Below, piece by piece: positions 54,795 through 64,000 of a stretch of DNA of 64,000 nucleotides. The notes below the pieces were generated by a model, which had not been told where the DNA came from, did not search any database, and saw nothing but the letters and a program-made list of their open reading frames with translations. Position numbers and translations under genes: made by a program. The DNA comes from Acanthococcus lagerstroemiae (lineage: Eukaryota > Arthropoda > Insecta > Hemiptera > Eriococcidae): contig CM063109.1 in the NCBI GenBank assembly GCA_031841125.1, positions 27,251,321 to 27,315,320 on the forward strand, read 5' to 3'. How positions within the stretch are numbered: the first letter of the stretch is position 1; every line of letters begins with the position of its first letter.

Positions 54795-55565
54795 GTTTGC
54801 TGAAGCGATTGAATCTACTGCCTTCAATAAATTCGAATGTCAAAGTATTACTTTTAGTCATATAAAGGAGCCCTTGCTATACCCTTATACATTAGGAGAT
54901 TATAGATTGCCAAGTATTCAGGAAATAAGGAACCTGGGTGTACTACTGGATAGCAAATTATCATTTTCCAGGCACATAAACCTCATAACCTCAAAATTTA
55001 AAAGAATAGCCAATTTTATCAAAAGGAACAGCAGAGTTCATTACAAGAAATATAAAACTAAGAAACTATTATTGTTTGCTTTGGTAAGATCAATTTTGGA
55101 ATTTAGCGCAATTATTCAGGAGCCCCACGATAAAGTTGGAAAAATTGGAAAAATCCAAAAAACATTTTTGAAATATTTATACTATGATTTATTTATATAT
55201 TACCCATCCACCCGAAATATACATACTGAACTATTGCAGGGGTCTGAGGTGATGAATCTAAGTAATGCTAGACGAAAATTATTAGCCATACCATGAGTTC
55301 CCAATAAAAAATTTTCAAAGACCCCTGAAAAAACCGCTATAATTTCAAGGACCCCTTATGTATACAATGCATTTAAATATACCTACTTCAAATTTGCTAG
55401 AACTGTTAAATTTCTGACGAACGAAACATTTTCGGATCAGCTCACGGACCCCCAGGGGTCCGCGGACCACTTGGGAGTGGGATATTATTAATGAAAGAGT
55501 CAAGGATAGTAAACTTTTAGGTAGTATAAATTTCCGAATCTCAACGTTCAATAGCAGAGACAATG
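54795..55565 (+). pseudogene. LINE RT C-terminal part (Jockey/CR1-like) inside hAT
   Basis: An open stretch to 55296 reads SIQEIRNLGVLLDSKLSFS, HINLITSKFKRIANFIKR, LLLFALVRSILEFSAII and IGKIQKTFLKYLYYDLF: the thumb/connection region after RT (pattern DLGVxLDSKLxFxxH and LVRSxLEY). It is interrupted by a hAT MITE (about 55292-55481) and resumes with NERVKDSKLLGSINFRI. The catalytic RT is not present. Confidence 0.85.
55292..55481. mobile_element. hAT MITE inside the LINE fragment
   Basis: GAGTTCCCAA at the left and CACGGACCCCCAGGGGTCC..GGACCACTTGGGAG at the right are typical of a common hAT MITE type (CAGTGGTTCCCAA ends), here mutated. The LINE reading stops at it and resumes after it. Boundaries are approximate. 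Confidence 0.65.
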
Positions 55566-55835
55566 CTCTTTTTGCTGCCCCGAAGGGATGCGACTTCTGC
55601 CTCTACGGCATATAAATGACCTTTCAAAATAAATTACTTTAAATGACTTAAATGACCGTAGACATCCTGAAAATGGGTGGGCCGAAGAATTTTTTGGACG
55701 GGCCTGGCCTTTCCGCGCCCGCCTTTAGTTACGCCACTGTTAGTTTCTGTTTTGTCGTTGCTTATTATTTGTTTGATACGGGGTGGTCTGTTTCTGATTC
55801 CGAGTTTTATATTGTATTTGGTTGCTTTTCAAAAG

Positions 55836-56780
55836 CTGAAAATGAGAACAGAGACTCGTATTCTAAATAAGGTCCTATTCGATGTGCAGTGCTAAATTTT
55901 TGAGAATTTTCATAGAAGTGCCGAGAAAAAGAAGCATTAAGATGAATAAAAAAAAGTTTGAATCTCCTAAGAACGTCTTCATTTCTGCTGAACCGAGGAT
56001 CTAATTACGATGGCGCTGTAAGGCACTTTTCGTCTCGGTGTCTCTGTGATCGACAGTTATAGAGCTTCCTTCCCCGTGCCTGAAAAGATTTCTGGACCTG
56101 CAATGAGACGGAGACAGGCAGACAGTAACAACGAGCCCAGACTAACAAAAAGTAAGGAGCGCTGTATTTGGCAGAGGAAGTGTTAGCGAGGGATTGGGTC
56201 CCGAAGTGATTATGGTCGAAACCACTACTTATTATCATAATAATCTACCTATTTTCCTTCATATCACTCGTACAGGACATGAAGAGGTAATCTCCAAAAT
56301 TGCCTAGATCTATTTATGGAGAAGAAAATTTAACTGTATTGACCTGGAACTCCAAGATAGCAAATTTTTCATTGCTATTTTAGGGTAGGTAGCAATGAGC
56401 CAAATGGCAATGAAATATACTTTGTTGTTCTGGAGTTATAGGGTAAAAGAAAGTTGATTCTTTTTCTAAAGACTACTTAGGTAATTTTAGAAATCTGTTC
56501 TTCAAGTGTGCTCGCCTTCAGGTCAATATTCAATTTTCTATGAAGCTAGGAGTCTTGAAACTGGAACCATACTGTCTACCATGAGAACCGATCAAAATTT
56601 TCGTAGGTTTTTTTTGGGGGGGGGAGGGTGGAGGGGACAAATTTTATAGTGGAGCAAATATTAGAATTAGCAACTTCATGGATTTAAATGGATTTTCTAG
56701 TAGCAAATAGAGGCTTTTTCTGGGGGAAAATTTAATTACTAGAGGATTGGGGGGGGGGATAGTGCTGCCATTTGCACTTC
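55836..56780. other. Unassigned; G-runs at 56.61 and 56.75 kb
   Basis: No supportable feature. Confidence 0.3.
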
Positions 56781-57540
56781 CGTGGTCAACTCCTTAACTG
56801 GAAAACGGGAAATGTTTTACCGAAAAACTCATGCCGCCAGAACTCGTAAAAATTGTGAAAATTTTTTTGATAATCTCGACGTGACGTTCCCACCTTCTTG
56901 TGAAAGAGTGCCCTACTTCTGTGGCCACAAACGATTTTTCGAAAAACACGTGTCCCATCATCATTATCGCATCCCCTTCGCGGTCGTTTTTTTTATAATT
57001 AGTTGTACGTACGCGAGGCCTGTAATGTATGTATGTATTTCGTGAGAACGAAAACAGCACGAAGATATTGTAATGAAGCAGCGCACTTTTTTCTCTTTTT
57101 CTCTCTTTCATTTTCGAAAATTACCGCCGCTTTTGCTAATTTGTTTTCGTGGCTTATCTTTGCTCCGAAAGTAACATACTGTCCCTTCGGAATATTTCAG
57201 TCATAAAGGCGCAGCTTAATTACTATTCGATCGGCGCTGCCGCGCATGGCCCAAATTAATTCAGTTAATTTCGGAGAGAATGGTAGACTGGTCGGGGGAT
57301 GGGGAGAGAGCTAACGAGAGAATTAAACGAATTCCACGTTTTTGTGTTCACGTCGGTGGTTGCGGGGAGGGGTGGACGACGATTTTTCACAAAGAAGGTA
57401 CGTGTTTTTTTTTGTCGTTTTACGTTGGTCGAAAAAATGAACTTTGAGAGACCGCCACGAACTTCCTGGAATGTTCTTGGTGATCAGGGACGTTCCAAAG
57501 CGCCGTTGTGTAAAGTTGGGAAGGTTGTATAATCGGAGCG
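56781..57540. other. CpG-rich stretch, possible host regulatory DNA
   Basis: Overlapping frames of 67-105 codons on both strands without recognised motifs. CpG frequency is clearly above that of neighbours. Confidence 0.35.
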
Positions 57541-59249
57541 ACTGTATAATATTTTGAACTTGAATTATAAATTTGCAATTTGTACTCGTAACATTTTAGA
57601 CACAGGTAAGCGAAAAAGAAATCGGCTTTTTAGGGCTGTTTCGAAGAAAATACCTTGTTAGTTTCATTTTTTGTACTTCGCTGTCTGAGAATAAGTTTTG
57701 CAGTTTGATGATAATGTTTACAAATTGATCAGAAAAAAAAAAGGATCTACACTTTGTGGTTTAATTTTGGGGAAAAGTTGTTTGACCTACTTCATTATGC
57801 ATCCTTGAATAGATGGGTAGTTGCATTTTGGTAAATACAACGCGTGCCAAATTTCACTTAAAATATTTAATAGTCAAGGGATGCCCAAGCGACTTGAAAG
57901 TATAAAATTTCCCTTGAGGAAATTAAAAATTTTTTGCCAGAAAAATGTATGCTGATTAGCTTAATAGTGAGCGCCTCGACCGTATTTATGGAAAGATGGA
58001 GAACCGTTTGGAAAGTCCTTTGCATTTTGTAGTGATAAAGTTCATTGACTTCTAACTTTTTGAAATATTTTTCACTAAATTCGGTAGAGGCATGTAACTG
58101 GTAAACAGTGAAGAACGGTATTATATGTTCCCTCCAACCAGGTTTTCTAACCAGACTTTGTTTTTAGGATTTTTAAAATCAAAATTGAGAATTTCTCGTA
58201 TGGGAAATCCCATATTAAACTCGGGCTCCTTGGAAGACCATTAAGTATTGAACATTTTAGATGAAACTTTGCATGCGTTGTTTTTCTATCTCAGTATGGC
58301 TGTCTAAAGGATGCAATCATTGAATTCCAATTTTCTCCACTTCCACTCTGCTAGATATATCTTAATTTGGTTTTGATGGTTGCCGATTGTGAAGACTTTC
58401 AAATGTATCCTAGTTTCCATTAACGAGGCATCTTAAGCTAACTTCGGTGGATACATGACCGAGATATTCGTTTTTTAGGATTAATATTTATTTTTATACC
58501 TTTAAGGTTTTTTTTTAAATATTTTTGTGTATTTTAATTTATAGAGGGATATTTTTTATGAGGATATTTTATTTAAAAGATTTATTTTTTGATTGGATTT
58601 TGAAAGTTAATTATTAATCATGAAATTATTATTAATAACTTATTAAAAGTTTATGGACAATCTCGAATGATAGGAAGAGTACAATAAAGGAATTTCACCA
58701 AACAGCCAATCGCAAAAAGCAACTTGCATAGTTCAACTACATTTGAGCAATCAAATCTAATGAAAACAGCCTAAATATCCGAAATGTAGAATACATTGAT
58801 CGATGATGATGCTTGTTAATGATAATCGACTTTCTACATTAGAATAAAAGTACCTTTTTCATATTTTAAGTAGCTGATTCGTTTTGCAAAACATCATCAA
58901 ACGTTTGCTCATCTTCAGTATTTATAATTTATTTTATTACTGATGATGTAGCTAGAGAAGATAAAGGTTGATATGTCACTTTTTGTAATTTTCGGAAAAT
59001 GGACTTATGCGGTATGTGAAGTTTAAATTGTATTTTGAAAGCAATAGTTAGGTTCTTCAGTTTTCTGGTGACTGGATATGACAGCTAGTGACTTTTACTT
59101 TCAATGGAAACAATAATCTCAAAATGTCAATAAAGAACGCATCACTCATTGTCTTCTGCTTTCGAGTTTATACTTCGTAAGCGTAGGGTACCTGAACAGA
59201 TATAGAAACCGAAGCAGACCGCACCAACTAATAGGAAGATTGGACATAC
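57541..59249. other. Unassigned AT-rich DNA
   Basis: No frame of note. CGGAAAATGGACTTATGCGG at 58994 faintly resembles the end of element F at 23.85 kb. Confidence 0.35.
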
Positions 59250-59464
59250 CCGGTGCGCAAAATGCCACCAGTTACCTGGGTAACTAAAGGGGAACAAGGG
59301 TGATCTGAGGGTAACAAATTGGTGACTTTTTCGCCGCAGGGAACTAGAGGCTAACTAACTGCTTAGTATACCGCTAGTTACCCGGGTTACTAAAGGAGAA
59401 CGAAGGTATAATTTGAGGGTAACAAATGGGTAACTTTTCCGCGGGTAACTGATTGCGCATCGGG
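59250..59464 (+). mobile_element. GGTAAC-rich TIR element, complete copy (215 bp)
   Basis: Left end CCGGTGCGCAAAAT and right end ATTGCGCATCGGG are inverted repeats. GGTAAC or GTTACC occurs about eight to ten times inside. Same family as 51325-52140. Confidence 0.8.
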
Positions 59465-60119
59465 TAACACACCCACCATAGCGCATTGAAATTACCAGAC
59501 ATTTCACAAACCAACCAGAATATAACAACCAATAGGAATGAGGGACTTGTCTATTTGCCATATGGTATTACCCTATAACCATTTGAAGGGTAAATTAGTT
59601 CTGACCTTCTTTGCGTATCAGGTAAATGTAAAGCACTGTAGATTGACAGACACTGAAAACTTTTTGCTAAATAAATTATCTTACTTAAGTGCAAAACGTA
59701 CTTTTACTTTAAAATTATAACATTTCGCTCGGTCCTTAATTAATTATGGCTTCAGTACCTGTATTTGTTTAAGTGGAGATAATGATTTATAGTATACCTA
59801 TTTATTTCTTAATATTCTTTGTGAGCTCATCAGAGTGGAGTGTCACACTTAAGCCAGAGATATGATGAGACTGTACATGAAAAAAAAAAAAAAACGGAGT
59901 TCCACAAATATTTGCTCGAAGTTGTAAGTTGGTACAGAGAGACTGGAACATTTTCTGGGTGTTTACCACTCCGGCAATCCCGAAAAACCCTAAAATATCC
60001 CGACATTGAAAATTCCTCTCAAAATTCCTAAAATCTCCCACATTTAAAAGAGAACTTCGTGAATATCCAGAAGTATCAGTTATCTTAAGAAAGAAGTAAA
60101 GAAAGTTGATGAAAACAAT
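59465..60119. other. Unassigned
   Basis: An A-run at 59880 and short frames only. Confidence 0.3.
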
Positions 60120-61635
60120 TAAGCTGAGATAAGTTGTGACGTGTTGTTTCTTCTTTGTTCCTAAAACTGGTGCTGTCTAGAAGCCAGTACATCGTACTGC
60201 AACAGATTTAGTATGGAGGTATTTTTCTTTTGTGGTGCTCCCATGCGCATATAAGGTTATCTGGTAGACTCGTATACCCCTTGGCAAGGTTGCCATTTCT
60301 GCATTTTTTTCCAGCTAGTTTGAATGAAAAAATCGGCTAAAAGTCTGCTGAGTGGAAAAGGCTAAAATTGGCTTGATTGGCTAAATGAAAAATACTGTGA
60401 TAAATGGTCTTCAGAAATTGTAAAATTAAAAAAAAGAAGTAGCGCGCATACCTATAATGTGCGAGAATCTTATTCAGTTTTATGGGCATAATTATTTTTG
60501 TATATATGCATTATGTGTAGGTTTCATTATTTATTTGTTGTCATCAGGGATGGAAAGTTTAAACCGATAATCGCACAAGTTGAGGCTTAAGCTCATTCTT
60601 GAGCCTCTTTTAAGCGCTTCTGAAGTCAGTCGTTGCTTTCTCTATTAAGCGCAAAGCAAGTCATAAAGGAAGAGCCGAGTCGCTGATTGGCGCTTTAAAA
60701 AATTTTCTTTTTTTTAATCACTTATCAAGATTCGGATTTCCCGTTGCTCAATACTCATTGGCCATTTCGAGATGTTGAATTTTGAGCTTTTGATTTCGAC
60801 TGGGAAAATAATCAAATTATGAATAAAATAATGCACCTTCGTCAATAATGAGCTTATAGGTTAGCTGAAATTCAATTAAGAAATATTGTAGAACAGTAGA
60901 ACTTCATTCATGACAAAATACCTAATGTGATTTTTGAATTCTATGATCGATTTCATATTAAATTGACTATAATGTCAAGTAAAATTGCCAACTTATTGAG
61001 AAAAAATAAAAAAGGCTAATAGCGAAGCGCTTAAAAGTTAATGAAGAGAACAAAAAGCCAAAGCTAAGCTGATGAAATATTCTGAAAAACTGTTAAGCTC
61101 CTGGTTGTCATCACCAGAAACCAGAACCATACTCAGGCTACACTTCTTGTCTTCTACTGAATGTGACACGTCACTGATTTACTCTTTTACAGGAAAATCT
61201 TACAGAAAAAATCACCGATCGGCTAAAGTTTCTCGAACTAGCCAAGTTTAGGCTGCATTTTATAAATCGGTTGAATTTTTTATTTTAAATTGGACAAATT
61301 TTCAAAATTGGCTAAAAATAGACGGAAAAAGGCTAAATTGGCAACCCTGCCCCTTGGCTATTAAACTCCTCAGTTTCTGGGCCCTACGGTGGTGATCTTG
61401 GACCCTCTCCGCAGCCGATCCGATAGGTCTGTTCCGATGCCTACCTCTCCTCCTCTATAGTTTAGTTTTAGTTTTAATTATTTATTTTTATCTTTTGTTT
61501 ACTTTGGTTTTTATTTTTATTTTTTCATTCTGTAAAACTGTAAAATCTGTCCCTCACCATTATTAGGATCTTCGGGCCCGTGTCGAGGAGAGGGGGGGGG
61601 GCAAATATTAACGATAAATAAATGAATAAAATAAT
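60120..61635 (+). mobile_element. LINE 3' UTR and tail, split by a hAT element
   Basis: After the insertion, TCTGGGCCCTACGG..GATCTTCGGGCCC leads into GATAAATAAATGAATAAAAT at 61611-61632, a LINE-type A/T-rich tail. The upstream boundary near 60120 is a guess. No ORF remains. Confidence 0.5.
60285..61349. mobile_element. hAT element, 1,065 bp, perfect 8-bp TSD
   Basis: CCCCTTGG at 60277-60284 and 61350-61357 flanks ends CAAGGTTGCCA and (inverted) CAGGGTTGCCAA. GGCTAAAA-type words recur next to both ends. No transposase remains. Confidence 0.93.
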
Positions 61636-62149
61636 CAAATTTGATGCGATTCTATATTTTTTGTTCTTCTTCGATAAAATTTGTTTGTGTGTTGATTAAA
61701 CATTTTGGTTTAAATCAAATATTTTAATTTGCTATTTTTTGGGGGTGGGGGTGTCCGTTGAAATTTTTCCTGAAAAATCTCCCTGAAATCAACCGGAATT
61801 TCAATTTCACATTCTGGTGGACATCCTGATATTGATGGTTATTTTCACTGTTTCAAGGAATCTCAGCGAAGTTTGGACTAGTGAAACAGCCCCTCCCTGA
61901 AAGGGATTTTCGATTAAGAGTCGACGAATCATATATAGTATTGATTGTATCGAAATAACTGTTGCCGAAGCACGACCAAATGTTTAATCGCTAGGAATTA
62001 TTATTCTGTCTTCTCTAGTAACTTGCACGATGAGCGATTGCAGATCAAGGCTAGATTTGCCTGCTTTGTACCCTATGGCTAAATTTTTTTATTTTGCGCC
62101 CTCCGGCTAATAGGTAATGCTTTCCTCGCTGCTCAGTGAGATTTTAGCA
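61636..62149. other. Unassigned
   Basis: Nothing recognised apart from a G-run near 61740. Confidence 0.35.
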
Positions 62150-62345
62150 TTTTATATGCTTTCACTACTGGGTACACTTGAGCAAAAACTGTAATGCTCC
62201 CCCGACACGAATTCAGTGGTTGACATTTACAGTCTGCAGCCGTGTTGTTGATAGACTCCCCCCCCCCCCGACACGAAACCAGTCCTTATGATTTAGCTCT
62301 TCATGGTGTCAATTCAGATCAGTGGTTCACATTTCTATGGGAATT
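62150..62345 (+). repeat. Repeat family B copy plus shared downstream word
   Basis: ACTACTGGGTACACTTGAGC, CCCGACACGAATTCAGTGGT and CAGTCTGCAGCCGTGTTGTT, as in the other B copies, then GATTTAGCTCTTCATGGT as at 39763. Confidence 0.78.
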
Positions 62346-62490
62346 TATTTTGCCTAAACCAGGTAGAGACCCTTGTCAGGACAAATCCTATAAGCCAATG
62401 AATCTCTCATCTTTCATGCTAAAAACCTTGAGCAGGCTGATAGATAGGCACCTAAGAGAGGTTAGCTTAAAAAAGTTTTTTGTAGGAAAC
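62337..62490 (+). pseudogene. LINE RT fragment (Jockey/I-like)
   Basis: Plus-strand reading ILPKPGRDP, SYKPMNLSSFMLKTLSRL and IDRHLREV matches the RT block 'IPKPGK....YRPIxLxSxxxKxxExxIxxRL'. Only about 50 codons are present. Confidence 0.8.
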
Positions 62491-62528
62491 TCTTATATTT
62501 GAAAGTAGCGACAGTGAGCGAGGAAATG

Positions 62529-62620
62529 TTTTTCCAGCCAGTACCCAGCCTTTTTACGACAGATAATTTGAATATTTTTCCAGCCAATACCCAGCCTCTC
62601 TACGAAGATTTGTTTAGCAG
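62529..62620. repeat. Two tandem 46-bp units
   Basis: TTTTTCCAGCCA(G/A)TACCCAGCC starts at 62529 and 62575; the second unit diverges at its end. Confidence 0.85.
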
Positions 62621-63085
62621 TGCATTAATGTTTGATGTTGCTAGTTATAATTTTAGGTTTCAAACAACATTTGTACCAGCCTTCTTTGTTCAGGTATCGA
62701 ATTTCGAGTTTGGTTCATTTTCAACTGATGTTCTTAGTAGAAATTACTTTTTACTTTTTATTTATTTTTTCTCTTTATTTTATTGAGGAAAGGGAATTGA
62801 CGCCTACTCCGCCCTCCTTAAAAACATCTTGTGCCGGAGGCTGCAGCTTTATCAGCATAATAGCAAATCCAGCCCTATTAAGGATTGAGCATGGGGAAGT
62901 TTTCTCATCATGTGCATTTTCAAGCTGTGTTTTCGATTGAATGAGCGACTATAGATTAGACATGAAGAAGGTTTATCATTATTACGAATCATCGTATTGC
63001 AATTTTAGACTCTTACTTCCAGCAAATGTACACGACAGCCGACTGAACATGCACAAAAAATTCTCAATAATTTAAATTTGTCTAT
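62621..63085. other. Unassigned
   Basis: A 102-codon plus frame (62632-62940) has a hydrophobic middle but no recognised domain; it may be non-coding. Confidence 0.3.
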
Positions 63086-63403
63086 TCATTTTGAAATCAA
63101 TTTTAGAAATGACCGAGCAACTACAGATTCAACATAAAAAGGGATTTGCAGATTTAGCATATATTCTCTTAAATGCTCCGAGATGCCTGCTAATTTAATT
63201 AGGTTATAGTGTGATTTTCGCTCAGGCTTGAGAAAACGTAAGCGGAGGAAGGTCCTCTCTTTTCGACTTTTAGGGTTCAAGAGTGCGCGGATAGAAAAGT
63301 TATTGTAAGACTTAGCCAGGAGTGTAGTGAAGCGCATCGCATTTGCAGGGGAGGGCAGATGAATATTCCAACTAAAAGGTTTCAAATTTCGCGAACGGAA
63401 CAA
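63086..63403 (-). CDS. Unrecognised 105-codon frame (doubtful)
   Basis: Basic product with NPKSRKERTFLRLRFLKPER and a Leu-rich C-terminus. It reads more like protein than the surrounding frames, but I know no family for it and no partner exon is seen. It may be part of an unrecognised element. Confidence 0.22.
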   Translation of the reverse strand: MFRSRNLKPFSWNIHLPSPANAMRFTTLLAKSYNNFSIRALLNPKSRKERTFLRLRFLKPERKSHYNLIKLAGISEHLREYMLNLQIPFYVESVVARSFLKLISK

Positions 63404-64000
63404 GCGAAAAAACTTTTGATTTTTTTTTTGGTAATCTGAGTCGTGAAAACAGGCAAAAACAGGTCTTTTCGCCCTTTTTGAAGTCGGATTTTTCCAGCTC
63501 GAAAGATATTTTTCAACTTTTCCTCATTGGCCAACTTGATTGGGGGAGGCATTACGCTCCTGAAATTTGCTCATATTTTTTGTGTACACATTTACTTCTG
63601 CTTGTTTATGCTCTGAGAATGTATCTTATTCATAGTTACCGAAGTAAGATTGAGTAACTGTCATATAGATTTACCGGTAGCCGCACGCAAATGTATCTAC
63701 GTAGAAAGTTTTCGCTTGTATTTAAATCAGCTTAGAGAAGAAAAAGTTCGATGGTAGAATTCGCTTCAGTTTTTATTTTATTTTATAGCGAAGCTTCATT
63801 ATTATTTATGAGTTTTATATTAGTCGATGCAGTCGAGCGTATTTTATAGCCACGGTTGATGGTACATCTTATTTTTTATTTTTAGAGCTTTGATTTTTAG
63901 TAGATTAATATTTTTAAGTTATTATTTTTTCGTTTGCATTGTTTTATCATTTCGCTTTTTGTTTTTCTTATTTTTATTCAGATCCCGACGTTCCTCCACA
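63404..64000. other. Unassigned
   Basis: AACTTGATTGGGGGAGGCATTACGC (63532-63556) resembles AACTCGATTGGAGAGCTCC..CATTACGC at 37682-37720, so a weak dispersed repeat ends here. Nothing else is seen. Confidence 0.35.

Larger units (their letters stand above)
53282..55738. mobile_element. hAT element, 2,457 bp, non-autonomous
   Basis: Left end CAGTAGCGTAACT and (inverted) right end CAGTGGCGTAACT, with TTCGTTTC before and TTAGTTTC after (7 of 8). Inside are the ~190-bp repeats, a LINE fragment and a further hAT MITE. No hAT transposase was recognised. Confidence 0.88.
52745..55835 (-). pseudogene. Penelope-like element, GIY-YIG end, split by hAT
   Basis: On the minus strand 55830-55739 reads KYNIKLGIRNRPPRIKQ, the link after the RT. 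Across the insertion the frame continues at 53273 as KDMNSSNGGYRLDCEHYD then MTYIGETGRK, the GIY-YIG nuclease core of Penelope retroelements. The C-terminal tail (LKEQLEIIKAKTT-like) follows to about 52990. Removing 53282-55738 plus one target copy joins the frame exactly. RT is missing (5' truncation, usual for Penelope) and the tail has stops. Confidence 0.85.

Overview
This window looks like repeat-dense, gene-poor nuclear DNA from an animal, most likely an insect. It is AT-rich and has no bacterial-style operons. Nearly every recognisable protein fragment belongs to a transposable element of a type common in insects: mariner/Tc1, hAT, piggyBac, MULE with a FLYWCH-type C-terminus, Helitron, RTE/Jockey/R1-like LINEs, Penelope and a Crypton-like tyrosine recombinase. 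I cannot name the species. All assignments come from reading motifs by eye; no database search was run.

Layout. 0-5 kb: RNase H end of a LINE (minus strand), then a decayed mariner (TA-flanked) carrying a repeat that is itself split by a hAT MITE, then a second copy of that repeat and a 221-bp palindrome. 5.8-6.8, 16.0-16.6 and 19.0-19.4 kb: three arrays of one degenerate ~120-bp repeat. 7.6-13.0 kb: a 2.7-kb head-to-tail duplication of about 98-99% identity. 15.4-15.9 kb: a coding-like exon (minus). 17.4-18.2 kb: the first of several copies of a dispersed repeat 'B'. 20.6-23.9 kb: a DNA transposon split by an RTE LINE that is split again by a long-TIR element. 24.0-24.7 kb: a GC-rich 212-codon reading frame that I do not recognise. 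25.4-30.4 kb: a near full-length decayed LINE (minus) with a palindromic transposon in its endonuclease domain. 32.5-36.5 kb: two MULE fragments and a second RTE LINE with a four-level nest. 40.0-43.2 kb: an apparently intact three-exon tyrosine recombinase gene (minus, 413 codons) lying between two direct repeats of 0.43-0.5 kb. 44.3-45.8 kb: a Helitron carrying a LINE fragment. 51.3-52.1 kb: a piggyBac MITE inside a GGTAAC-rich element. 52.7-55.8 kb: a Penelope element split by a 2.46-kb hAT element that itself contains a LINE fragment with a further hAT MITE. 60.1-61.6 kb: a LINE 3' tail split by a hAT element with a perfect 8-bp target duplication. 62-63.4 kb: repeat B, a Jockey-like RT fragment and a weak reading frame.

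Host genes. The GC-rich frame at 24.0-24.7 kb and the exon at 15.4-15.9 kb are the only candidates besides the recombinase. Several CpG-rich patches (about 3.3-3.95, 13.3-14.0, 20.0-20.35, 30.66-31.1, 46.1-46.8 and 56.8-57.5 kb) could be regulatory or first-exon DNA of a large host gene, but no exon chain can be built from them. The gene of most biological interest is the recombinase: R, K, HxxR, W and Y positions are all present across two exactly fitting introns, one of which is mostly a TA-flanked transposon.
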